A DNA stretch of 10,425 nt from Pseudonocardiaceae bacterium (GCA_025937115.1 JAICSB010000075.1:1-10425); one strand, 5' to 3'. Counted from the stretch's first letter, positions 1 through 7,789 are shown. The notes: generated by a model not told the origin, from the letters alone. Program-made: numbers and translations.

Positions 1-1628
<1,628 letters not shown>

Positions 1629-1644
1629 CCCTGTCGTCCAGAGG

Positions 1645-1676
1645 GGGGCCCGATCCGTACCGGATCGGGCCCCTTT
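1645..1676 (+). terminator. Intrinsic terminator of clpC1
   Basis: A perfect 12-bp inverted repeat (GGGGCCCGATCC, 5-nt loop GTACC, GGATCGGGCCCC) starts 16 bases after the clpC1 stop and is followed by TTT. It lies between two convergent genes. The short T-run follows it only on the plus strand, so it mainly serves clpC1; the stem could also stop transcripts coming from mhuD. Confidence 0.85.
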
Positions 1677-1682
1677 CACGTA

Positions 1683-2003
1683 TCAGGGGTTACCGGGGTC
1701 GGCGGATTGGGCGACCTCGAATTCGAGAAGGGCGCTGCCGGTCGACACGGGGTTTGCGCGGGGGCCGGTGTGGGCTTCTGTGCCCGGACCGGTGCGGCCG
1801 TTGTGCCAGGCTTGGAAGTGTTCCTCAGTCTCCCAGCGGCTGTAGACGAAATACCGGTTGTCACCGGCGACGGGGCGCAGCAGCTCGAACCGCAGAAAGC
1901 CGGGAGCCGACGTCACCGCCTCATGCCGGGCCGCGAACCGGCGCTCCAGCTCGGGACCTGCGCCTTCCGGCACCTCAATTGCGTTGATCTTCACGACAGC
2001 CAT
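1683..2003 (-). CDS. mhuD: MhuD-type heme-degrading monooxygenase
   Basis: A 106-residue ferredoxin-like ABM-family protein strongly resembling M. tuberculosis MhuD (Rv3592), which binds heme in the cytoplasm and oxidatively opens the ring to release iron without carbon monoxide. The start MAVVKINAIEVP lines up with MPVVKINAIEVP. Asn7 and Trp66, which shape the MhuD active site, are at the same positions. The heme-ligating His (His75 in MhuD) corresponds to His78, because three extra residues lie between NG (68-69) and the EAH motif. The remainder (PRANPVSTGSALLEFEV) matches well. It lies 15 bp downstream of mutY on the same strand, so it is probably cotranscribed. No clear ribosome binding site is seen before the ATG. 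The gene converges on clpC1 across the shared terminator. Confidence 0.9.
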   Translation of the reverse strand: MAVVKINAIEVPEGAGPELERRFAARHEAVTSAPGFLRFELLRPVAGDNRYFVYSRWETEEHFQAWHNGRTGPGTEAHTGPRANPVSTGSALLEFEVAQSADPGNP

Positions 2004-2018
2004 GCAACCAGCCTACGG

Positions 2019-2900
2019 CTAGCGCCGCGGTGCGGGTGCGCGTTCTCCAGGTAAAGCGAAGCGACCGTCAACGGTCGGTTCCACCAGGCCGTCGATGAGC
2101 AGCGAACCCAAGCACCGATCGCGCTGCGCTGCGTCGCGCCAGACCGCATCCAGTCGGGCTCGCGGCACCGGGTCGGACGCTGCTCGAAGAACGTCGAGCA
2201 GCAACCCGCGCACCTGACGATCAGTGCCCGCGAAGGTCTGCGAGGGTCGGCCGGGGACGATCGTGGCCGGCCGACCGGCGCGCACCCAGGCACACTCGCC
2301 GGCCACCGGACAGTCGGCGCAGCGCGGCCGGCCAGCCGTGCACACGACCGCGCCCAGCTCCATCAGCGCGGCACAGAAGCGAGCGGCCTGCACCTCGGGC
2401 AGCACGCCATCCAGATCGGCCAGATCGCGCGAGGTGGACGGTGGTCCGGCGGCGGCCCTGCCGTGCATCGCTCGGGCAACCACTCGGCGGACATTGGTAT
2501 CCACCACCGGGACGCGGTGGCCGTATCCGAAAGCCGCCACCGCCCGGGCGGTGTACGCGCCGATCCCGGGCAGCGCGAGCAACGCCGCCACATCGGCGGG
2601 TACGACGTCGTCGTACTGGGCGGCGATGATGGTGGCGGCCGCATGCAGCCGTAGCGCACGCCGCGGATAGCCCAGCTTGCCCCAGGCGCGCACGGCGGCG
2701 CCAGGCGTCTCGGCGGCCAGACTCGATGGCCTGGGCCAGCGGGCCAGCCACTCGGACCACACTGCGGCAACGCGATGCACCGGAGTCTGCTGCAGCATCA
2801 CTTCGCTGACCAGTACGCCCCACGGCGTGGTGCCAGGCTCGCGCCACGGCAGCTGCCGCGCATGGTCGTCGAACCAGGCGATGAGCAGATTCGGGTTCAC
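2019..2900 (-). CDS. mutY: MutY adenine DNA glycosylase
   Basis: A base-excision repair glycosylase that removes adenine mispaired with 8-oxoguanine. The 293-residue protein has catalytic Glu33 (SEVMLQQTP), the helix-hairpin-helix LPGIGAYTA (110-118), catalytic Asp134 (VVDTNVRR) and a [4Fe-4S] motif C-x6-C-x2-C-x5-C at Cys187, 194, 197 and 203. Length fits the shorter actinobacterial type (about 300 residues); the C-terminal 80 residues look winged-helix-like rather than a clear MutT-like domain. The start is GTG at 2900-2898, sharing GTGA with the TGA stop of the upstream carbonic anhydrase gene, so translation is probably coupled. Position beside mhuD and clpC1 fits the mycobacterial locus. 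Confidence 0.95.
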   Translation of the reverse strand: MNPNLLIAWFDDHARQLPWREPGTTPWGVLVSEVMLQQTPVHRVAAVWSEWLARWPRPSSLAAETPGAAVRAWGKLGYPRRALRLHAAATIIAAQYDDVVPADVAALLALPGIGAYTARAVAAFGYGHRVPVVDTNVRRVVARAMHGRAAAGPPSTSRDLADLDGVLPEVQAARFCAALMELGAVVCTAGRPRCADCPVAGECAWVRAGRPATIVPGRPSQTFAGTDRQVRGLLLDVLRAASDPVPRARLDAVWRDAAQRDRCLGSLLIDGLVEPTVDGRFALPGERAPAPRR

Positions 2901-3397
2901 GCCTGGACTGGCAAGACCTCGGCCAGATCACCGGTGTCGATGTCGATGACAAAACCTCGCACCGTCGTCGTATTCGTCAGAAATGGGCTGCGCCGCACCC
3001 GTTCCATCGACTGCCGCACGTCGGATTCGGCGTCCCGGAAGGTCTCGACCGCCCAGGTGGGCCGCAGGCCGGTGGCGTTGTGAAGTTCGGACCAGAACTC
3101 CTCGTCGGTGAACGACGCCATCCCACATTTGGTGTGGTGCAACAACATCACCTCGGTGGTGCCGAGCTTTCGCTGGCTGACCGCTAGGGAGCGGATCACG
3201 TCGTCGGTGACGGCACCGCCCCCATTGCGGATCACATGCGCCTCGCCGGGCCGCAAGCCGAGTAGCGCGAACGGGTCGATCCGGGCGTCCATACAGGCCA
3301 CCACCGCCAGGCGCAGGCTGGGCGGGGACGGCAGCGGGCCAGGGCCCCGGTGTGAGCGCGACCCGTTGCGGTCCACCACGTCCTGTATCGCTGTCAT
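2897..3397 (-). CDS. Beta-carbonic anhydrase, small CanA (Rv1284)-like type
   Basis: A zinc enzyme that interconverts CO2 and bicarbonate. The 166-residue product carries all beta-class metal residues: Cys35-Met-Asp37-Ala-Arg39, then His88 and Cys91 (LLHHTKCGM). These fall at the same numbers as in M. tuberculosis Rv1284 (CanA), and REAHVIRN-like, VTDDVIRSL and ETFRDAESDVRQS segments also match that protein. It therefore resembles CanA rather than the CanB (Rv3588c) that sits beside mutY in M. tuberculosis, where it is on the opposite strand to mutY. The ATG at 3397 is chosen because a near-perfect Shine-Dalgarno (AAAGGAGGAG, 3412-3403) lies 5 nt upstream; the frame stays open for 42 codons further, without a comparable site. 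Its stop overlaps the mutY GTG by 4 bp. Confidence 0.93.
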   Translation of the reverse strand: MTAIQDVVDRNGSRSHRGPGPLPSPPSLRLAVVACMDARIDPFALLGLRPGEAHVIRNGGGAVTDDVIRSLAVSQRKLGTTEVMLLHHTKCGMASFTDEEFWSELHNATGLRPTWAVETFRDAESDVRQSMERVRRSPFLTNTTTVRGFVIDIDTGDLAEVLPVQA

Positions 3398-3707
3398 GGC
3401 GGCTCCTCCTTTGCTCTCCGTGATTTTCGGCAGTGTGGCACGGTCGGGTGGTTGGCGGACCAACGGCTCGATCCACCTCACGTCTCGCACGTGTGGGGGA
3501 GACTGTCTTCGCTGGGTTGTCACAACGCGTATCAGTACCTACTCTGTGTGGTGGGGCTTGGCGCGGTAAATGGGTGGCTTGCCGACTCGTCGGCGGCTAC
3601 CGCTATTTGTCGCGTCGAGACGAGGTGGTAGGTGTGCTGGTCGTCGGTTCTCGCGGCCGTTCGGGTGCCGTTGTGGGCACGCTCAGGGTGAAGGGGTTGT
3701 TGCGGCG
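3398..3707. other. Divergent intergenic region between carbonic anhydrase and MEDS gene
   Basis: A 310-bp gap between divergent genes. It contains the strong Shine-Dalgarno of the carbonic anhydrase gene at 3403-3412 and a candidate plus-strand promoter at 3517-3545. A short inverted repeat (GTTGT-C-ACAAC, 3516-3526) overlaps that promoter's -35 box. The last 138 bases are open in frame with the MEDS gene (possible start 3570) but encode an Arg-rich stretch unlike any domain, so I treat them as untranslated leader. No RNA gene is recognised. Confidence 0.5.
3517..3545 (+). promoter_or_regulatory. Candidate SigA-type promoter for the MEDS-ATPase gene
   Basis: TTGTCA (3517-3522) is separated by exactly 17 bp from TACTCT (3540-3545). 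The -35 box matches TTGACA at five of six positions and the -10 box fits the TANNNT pattern common in mycobacteria. The predicted transcript would have a leader of about 150 nt before the ATG at 3708. This is inference from sequence only. Confidence 0.33.
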
Positions 3708-5072
3708 ATGACCGCCCCTGCACCGCGTTGGGATGGCGAGTTCGCGCACCCGGCACTGTTCTATCGCGGCACTGCGGAGTATCTCGAAGGCACGGTGGCG
3801 TTCGTTCGCGCGGGTCTGGCCGCTGGCGAACCCGTGGCGCTCGCCGTCCCGGGTCCCAATCTGCGGCTCATCCTCACGGAACTGGGCACCGATGCCGACC
3901 GGGTACGGCTGCTCGACATGACGCGAGCCGGGCGTAACCCAGGGCGGATCATCCCCAATGTGCTGCGCACCTTCGCCGATGCGCATCCACGTGGGCGGGT
4001 GCGGATCATTGGCGAACACCCGTGGGCCGGACGCACCGCGAGGGAATATCCGGCCTGCGCCCAGCACGAGACCTTGATCAGCATCGCGCTCGCCGGTCGC
4101 CCGGTCACCATGCTGTGCCCCTATGACGCCGAGAGGGTAGGCCCTCGGACTCTCGCCGACGCCGAAGCCAACCACCCAAGGGTGATAGACGCCAGCGGCG
4201 AGCGGCCCAGTACCGGCTTCGCGCCCGAACGCGTCGACACAGACGGCCACCAACTGTGCGCGCCGCCGTCAGGGCCTGGTTTCACCTTCGACGCCACCAA
4301 TCAGGCGCTTGCCGGGCAGTTCGCCTGCGATCACGCCCTCCGGCTTGGCTTGGGCGGCGATCACTCGGAACTCAAGCTGATCGTCGGTGAGCTGGTGGCC
4401 CGCAGCCTCGTGCACGGCACGGGGACCGGTGCGTTGCGCATCTGGGCGCAGCGCGGGTACCTGGTATGCGAAGTCCGGCACTCCGGGCACATCAATGATC
4501 CGCTCGCCGACCGCCCACTGGCCGACCCCAGACGGCCAGACGGCCGAGGCCTGCTCCTGGTCAACCATCTGTCCGACCTCGTCGAGCAGCACGCCTGCCC
4601 GCAGGGCACCACTACCCGGGTGTATCTGAAGCTCCCCAACGCCAATGAGCCACTGAACGAGCCGGCTCCTGCACCGCCGCGCACCCGACCTCCGGCAGCG
4701 CCCGCGGGTCCGACGCCATTGCCATGGCAGACCTACGAGGCCCTGCACGCCGCTGAGCGCTTCGGACGGTATCTCCCGCAGGACGCGACCGCCGACGCTG
4801 CGCGGCCCACCACTACGAGCACCGAACGGCGCCCGGCCGAACCCGTACTCGAGGCCTTGACCGCGGTGGAGGCGCTCGCCCGGGTGGTAGACCGGTGGCG
4901 GGCCAGGCTGGTGCGGTTGGCTCGGACGCGGGGTGCGCCGTGGACCGACATCGGTCAGTCATTGGGAGTGAGCAAGCAGGCCGCTCACGAGCGGTACGGG
5001 CGCGCGCGCAGCCGTCCTAGCAAGCGGTCCGGTCAGGTCGGCCCGTTGCCGCCGCCGGTGCAGGGCACTTGA
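3708..5072 (+). CDS. MEDS-HATPase-HTH fusion regulator
   Basis: A 454-residue three-part regulator. Residues about 11-160 match the MEDS (DcmR-type) sensory domain of actinobacterial anti-sigma-type proteins (HPALFYRG, EGTVAFVRAGLAAGEPVALAVPG, GEHPWAGR, His120-Glu, LCPYD). Residues about 190-310 resemble the RsbW-like HATPase_c_2 kinase domain, ending GRGLLLVNHLSD. A Pro-rich linker (318-340) leads to a C-terminal helix-turn-helix (about 395-433, WTDIGQSLGVSKQAAHERY). Two ATPase signature residues are altered: the N-box reads ELVARSLVHG, with Arg232 where Mg-binding Asn is expected, and the G1 box reads EVRHSG, with His258 for Asp. Kinase activity is therefore doubtful, and the protein may act as a binding partner or DNA-binding switch. 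The ATG at 3708 is preceded by AAGGGG (3691-3696) and begins just before the MEDS homology. An in-frame ATG at 3570 would add 46 unlike residues. It converges on 5154-5873. Confidence 0.88.
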   Translation: MTAPAPRWDGEFAHPALFYRGTAEYLEGTVAFVRAGLAAGEPVALAVPGPNLRLILTELGTDADRVRLLDMTRAGRNPGRIIPNVLRTFADAHPRGRVRIIGEHPWAGRTAREYPACAQHETLISIALAGRPVTMLCPYDAERVGPRTLADAEANHPRVIDASGERPSTGFAPERVDTDGHQLCAPPSGPGFTFDATNQALAGQFACDHALRLGLGGDHSELKLIVGELVARSLVHGTGTGALRIWAQRGYLVCEVRHSGHINDPLADRPLADPRRPDGRGLLLVNHLSDLVEQHACPQGTTTRVYLKLPNANEPLNEPAPAPPRTRPPAAPAGPTPLPWQTYEALHAAERFGRYLPQDATADAARPTTTSTERRPAEPVLEALTAVEALARVVDRWRARLVRLARTRGAPWTDIGQSLGVSKQAAHERYGRARSRPSKRSGQVGPLPPPVQGT

Positions 5073-5105
5073 TCGGCCAGACTTCTTACCAGGTTGAGTC
5101 GCCCC

Positions 5106-5168
5106 TTACCAAGTCCAATCCCATCTTTACCAAGTCCAATCCCAATCCCATCTTTACCAAGTCCAATC
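5106..5168. repeat. Three-copy tandem repeat of a gene's 3' end, with stop codons
   Basis: The 15-mer TTACCAAGTCCAATC occurs exactly three times, at 5106-5120, 5127-5141 and 5154-5168, with periods of 21 and 27 bp (the second contains an extra 6-bp CAATCC-type insertion). On the minus strand each copy reads codons for Asp-Trp-Thr-Trp-stop. The copy at 5154-5168 is the true 3' end of the secreted-protein gene. A degenerate fourth copy (TTACCAGGTTGAGTC, 5086-5100) is 20 bp further on. The block lies in the gap between convergent genes. Confidence 0.92.
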
Positions 5169-5873
5169 GGAGTGCAATTCGGCGGACCACGGATGCGGGT
5201 AAGTCTGATCGATCACGTAGGCCATTCCGACACCGCGGGCCAGGTAAACGCTTCGTTCGAGCTTGCGGGTGATCGGCTCGCCTGGGCTGCCGTTGTTGTC
5301 TGACCACGATTCCCACTGGCGTATGCAGGTTCGTATCCCGAGATAGGCGTTGCTGCACGTACTTGGCGGTGACCACACTTGGGAATGGAAGAAGTCCACA
5401 GTCTTGCCGCTGAACTGCTCGGTGATGGTGCCCCACGCCTGCAGGCAGTACGCATGTGCCGGAATGTTCCACTGGACGTAGTGTTGGCGGCCCCCGTCTG
5501 ACGGCAGCGGCATCATATCCTGGCAGGACGCGTCGCCGATCAACTCCCGGTTCACCCGCTGCACGTAGTACTTTCCGAAGCTGCGCCACCCGTCGAGCTC
5601 GACCCAGTCGCCGGAATGAATGAAATGCTCCGCGCTGTCGGGTGGCCACTTCGACGGGTCACCCCATAGCACCTCGGACTCGTCGCCGTGCGGCGTCCAC
5701 GACCACTGCCCGGCCAGATTCCCGCCGGAGTAGAACTGCCCCGCATGGCGCTGACTCATCATGGAGTATTCGCCATAGTCGTCGGCTGGCGCAGCAGCGG
5801 CGACTGGCTCGAGCGCACACAGCAGCAAGGTCAGCCCAAGGAAAGGGAGCCAACTCCTTACTCTGCGTCGCAC
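5154..5873 (-). CDS. Trp-rich secreted protein of unknown function
   Basis: I do not recognise this 239-residue protein. The N-terminus is a clear Sec signal peptide: Arg-rich start (MRRRVRSW), hydrophobic core (LPFLGLTLLLCAL) and an Ala-rich cleavage zone ending near residues 27-30 (VAAAAPADD). Cys19 is not in a lipobox because Leu precedes it. The mature part has four Cys (117, 143, 173, 183), an even number compatible with two disulfides, and 14 Trp in about 210 residues. No catalytic motif is apparent. The GTG start at 5873 is preceded by AGGGAG with 6-nt spacing. It follows 6023-6895 on the same strand after a 149-bp gap containing an operator-like inverted repeat, so it is probably transcribed and regulated separately. 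The last codons (DWTW-stop) are duplicated downstream. Confidence 0.82.
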   Translation of the reverse strand: MRRRVRSWLPFLGLTLLLCALEPVAAAAPADDYGEYSMMSQRHAGQFYSGGNLAGQWSWTPHGDESEVLWGDPSKWPPDSAEHFIHSGDWVELDGWRSFGKYYVQRVNRELIGDASCQDMMPLPSDGGRQHYVQWNIPAHAYCLQAWGTITEQFSGKTVDFFHSQVWSPPSTCSNAYLGIRTCIRQWESWSDNNGSPGEPITRKLERSVYLARGVGMAYVIDQTYPHPWSAELHSDWTW

Positions 5874-5922
5874 GCCTGACTCCCTGCTGCGCGATAGCGT
5901 GGTGATCTACCACCTCCATCGT

Positions 5923-5949
5923 CGTATAGTAACTGAACGTTACTATACG
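5923..5949. promoter_or_regulatory. Perfect 11+11 bp inverted repeat, probable repressor operator
   Basis: CGTATAGTAAC (5923-5933), spacer TGAAC, then GTTACTATACG (5939-5949), a perfect palindrome of 11-bp arms. It is AT-rich in GC-rich surroundings and lies 50 bp upstream of the secreted-protein GTG. Each arm contains TATAGT, a good -10 hexamer on either strand, so a bound protein would cover the promoter. Size and symmetry suit a TetR-family dimer. No regulator gene lies beside it, so the protein would act from elsewhere. An RNA hairpin is an alternative, but no T-run follows. Confidence 0.65.
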
Positions 5950-6022
5950 CACCGCAACCGCACAACTACCGAGCGCCGCCGCGTCGCTCAATGTCAGTTC
6001 ACGACCGCGCACAGCGGTGGGG

Positions 6023-6895
6023 CTAGGGGTTGCGTATCAGGGACCTGAACTTCAAGCCCAGCCACGGCTTGCGGCCCCACGCTATGAGCTGACCCTTGGC
6101 GATCGCGTTCCACTGGCTCTGGCGCTGCCAGAACACCATGAAGAACGCTGCGGGATCAGCTGAGATGTGGCAGTCAACCCGGCGGGTGGATGGCTCTTCG
6201 ACCGTGAGCGATCCATCGTTGAACATGTACTGGATCCGGCCGCCTCCTCGCAGGTGCAACTCGTAGGTGGCCTGGAGGCCGGACGCCTTCTCAGCGTTGA
6301 CAAACGTCCGAGGGTCGCAAGTTTGGATCACCGGAACGAAGAACTGCCGCACCACCATGGCCGCATGGTCCGGCTCGATCCGCCACTTGCGTCCGGCGGC
6401 ATGGGCGATGTCGTAACCGTGCATGACCGTCTCGTTCAGCAGGTGGCAAGTCAGAGCCGACAGGGGCACGGTGGTGCCTTCGATCAGCCACGGACGGGGC
6501 TCCTCAGGAGAGTGCCCCGCGCACTCATCGAGGTACTCCTGCGTCCGCTCCTCGATGCGGTCAGCCAGGACAGCAAGATCACGCTCGGGGTCCGATCTCA
6601 CCGCGAGGGTGGTTGAGTCGGCGTGGTCCCACATGTCCCGGACCCATGACTCGCCAGCCACGCCGGCCATGTCGGGCACCACTGCGTGGATCTGGGAAAG
6701 GTCCCGTCTCGCCAGGCCAGGCACCACTATCCAGGCCTGCGAGAGATGCATGGCGACCTCAGCGATGTTCCACTGGCCCACTGCGGGAATTCCCGGCTCG
6801 CTGATGGACCGCATCAGGGTCGTCACCCGCCGGACCTCATCGCGGAGTGCGTTCTGGCTGTGCTGCCACTGGACTGCCGATGCGCTTGCGACCAT
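6023..6895 (-). CDS. Maleylpyruvate isomerase-family (DinB-like) protein with SCP2-like C-terminus
   Basis: A 290-residue cytoplasmic protein. Residues about 12-165 form a DinB/MDMPI-type four-helix bundle with the expected metal-ligand pattern: His50 (EVAMHLSQAW) and the later helix with Glu155, His159 and Asp162 (LNETVMHGYDIAHA). Residues about 205-285 look like an SCP2 sterol-carrier-type domain (TYELHLRGGGRIQYMFNDG, FFMVFWQRQSQW). This pairing is typical of mycothiol-dependent maleylpyruvate isomerase relatives, which use mycothiol in isomerase or transferase reactions; the actual substrate cannot be told. The ATG at 6895 has GAGGGG 5 nt upstream. A 149-bp gap separates it from the secreted-protein gene downstream and 230 bp from the STAS gene upstream, so an operon is uncertain. 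Confidence 0.85.
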   Translation of the reverse strand: MVASASAVQWQHSQNALRDEVRRVTTLMRSISEPGIPAVGQWNIAEVAMHLSQAWIVVPGLARRDLSQIHAVVPDMAGVAGESWVRDMWDHADSTTLAVRSDPERDLAVLADRIEERTQEYLDECAGHSPEEPRPWLIEGTTVPLSALTCHLLNETVMHGYDIAHAAGRKWRIEPDHAAMVVRQFFVPVIQTCDPRTFVNAEKASGLQATYELHLRGGGRIQYMFNDGSLTVEEPSTRRVDCHISADPAAFFMVFWQRQSQWNAIAKGQLIAWGRKPWLGLKFRSLIRNP

Positions 6896-7125
6896 GTCAA
6901 CCCCTCGATTCGTCGGTCAGCGTGGGTTGGCGCAGCGGTGACTTTAGTGTCGAATCGGGTGCATACGCACCGCTGGATGACGGATCCGCCGGTACGCGGG
7001 CGGCAGGAGGGTGCGGCTGCATCGGAGTTCGCTCAGGTAGACAAGTCAGCGTGGCGGATACGGCGATGCGAACCTACTTCGGTTGACGAAGCGGGGTACT
7101 GGCGTCGCGTCGCAGCAGCTATCGC
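6896..7125. other. Intergenic region between STAS and MDMPI-like genes
   Basis: A 230-bp gap between two minus-strand genes. The only structure seen is a small inverted repeat (CTTCG-GTTGA-CGAAG, 7077-7091) about 35 bases after the STAS stop, which could be a weak terminator but has no T-run. It presumably also holds the promoter of the downstream gene, but I could not pick a convincing one. Confidence 0.35.
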
Positions 7126-7578
7126 CTAGTGCGTGGCGGTGGCGCGGTGACGTCCGCCGTGGGAGATCGAAGCGCGCCCGCAGGCACGCAGGGCGCTGGC
7201 CAGATCGTAATGAATGTCCAAGACCTCGCCTAGGGCACTGACGTCGGGACTGTTGAGGGCCGTGGAGCGCGGATCCGCCACGACCGCGAGGTGACCGGCG
7301 ATGTCGTAGCGGTCGAGCGCCTCGAAGACGACTTCCAGCCCGATCGAGTCGAGCAGAGCCACTGCGGACAGGTCGATCACCACGTGCGGATGGCCATCGT
7401 GGACCGCCTCGATGAGCCTGTCGACCAGGGCCGGAGCTGTGACAAGATCCACACTCCCGGTTACCCGGCACACAGTCGTGTCCGGTTGCGGACAGCTCAG
7501 GGTTGCGATGACCATGGGCGCATCGAGCGGCGGTGCTGGTGTGAGAGCCTCAAGTTGGTCGTGCACCACTGATGTCAT
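7126..7578 (-). CDS. STAS-domain anti-sigma factor antagonist-like protein
   Basis: A 150-residue single STAS domain (SpoIIAA/RsbV family), a class that binds anti-sigma kinases and is released or recruited by serine phosphorylation. The core runs from about residue 33 to 135: CRVTGSVDLVTAPALVDRL, then HVVIDLSAVALLDSIGLEVV, then HLAVVADP. In the signature usually written D-S-S/T-G-L, this protein reads Asp77-Ser78-Ile79-Gly80-Leu81, so the residue normally phosphorylated appears to be Ile; the preceding Ser remains. The start at 7578 is chosen for its strong Shine-Dalgarno (GGGGGGAGGAG, 7596-7586, 7-nt spacer) although the frame is open 19 codons further upstream. It is divergent from the STAS/ATPase fusion at 7790 across a 211-bp shared region, suggesting coordinated regulation and perhaps direct interaction. 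Confidence 0.88.
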   Translation of the reverse strand: MTSVVHDQLEALTPAPPLDAPMVIATLSCPQPDTTVCRVTGSVDLVTAPALVDRLIEAVHDGHPHVVIDLSAVALLDSIGLEVVFEALDRYDIAGHLAVVADPRSTALNSPDVSALGEVLDIHYDLASALRACGRASISHGGRHRATATH

Positions 7579-7789
7579 AGGTCGACTCCTCCCCCCGGGT
7601 ACTACAGCCGAGATCCGACCGTACACGCTGCGCAATCACGGTCAACTGCCCTGTCAGGTATGCCTGACCGCAAATGAAGTTTGTCCGGAAACACCTTTAT
7701 GCGCATTTAGAGGTACTACTTGTCCGGATGGTGTAAACTTAGCGCACATGCCTGAATACGGTGTGTAGCCAGGTGAGCGGAGTGGATCT
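7579..7789. promoter_or_regulatory. Shared divergent promoter region of the two STAS genes
   Basis: This 211-bp region is AT-richer than its surroundings in its central part (7670-7745). It holds a perfect inverted repeat (GTCAGG-TATG-CCTGAC, 7653-7668) and two direct-repeat pairs: TTGTCCGGA at 7681-7689 and 7720-7728, and ATGCCTGA at 7660-7667 and 7748-7755. The repeats are candidate regulator sites. I looked for a SigF-type promoter (GTTT, 15-17 bp, GGGTA) on both strands and found none convincing, and no clean SigA pair either. Confidence 0.45.

Noticed and set aside
3570..3707. 46-residue N-terminal extension of the MEDS protein
   Set aside because: Arg-rich, no domain resemblance and no good ribosome binding site, whereas the ATG at 3708 has AAGGGG upstream and begins just before the MEDS domain.
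5086..5168. CRISPR-like repeat array
   Set aside because: Units of 21 and 27 bp with no unique spacers and no cas genes; this is a simple tandem duplication of a gene end.
5069..5272. Small plus-strand open frame with repeated FTKSNPNPI-like peptide
   Set aside because: The peptide repeat is only the reverse reading of the duplicated stop-codon block and runs into the antisense of the secreted-protein gene.
5811..5822. Lipoprotein lipobox around Cys19 of the secreted protein
   Set aside because: The residues before Cys are Leu-Leu-Leu; a lipobox needs a small residue (Gly, Ala or Ser) just before Cys.
7579..7789. SigF-type promoter in the divergent STAS region
   Set aside because: GTTT elements occur on both strands but no GGGTA-like -10 lies at a suitable distance.
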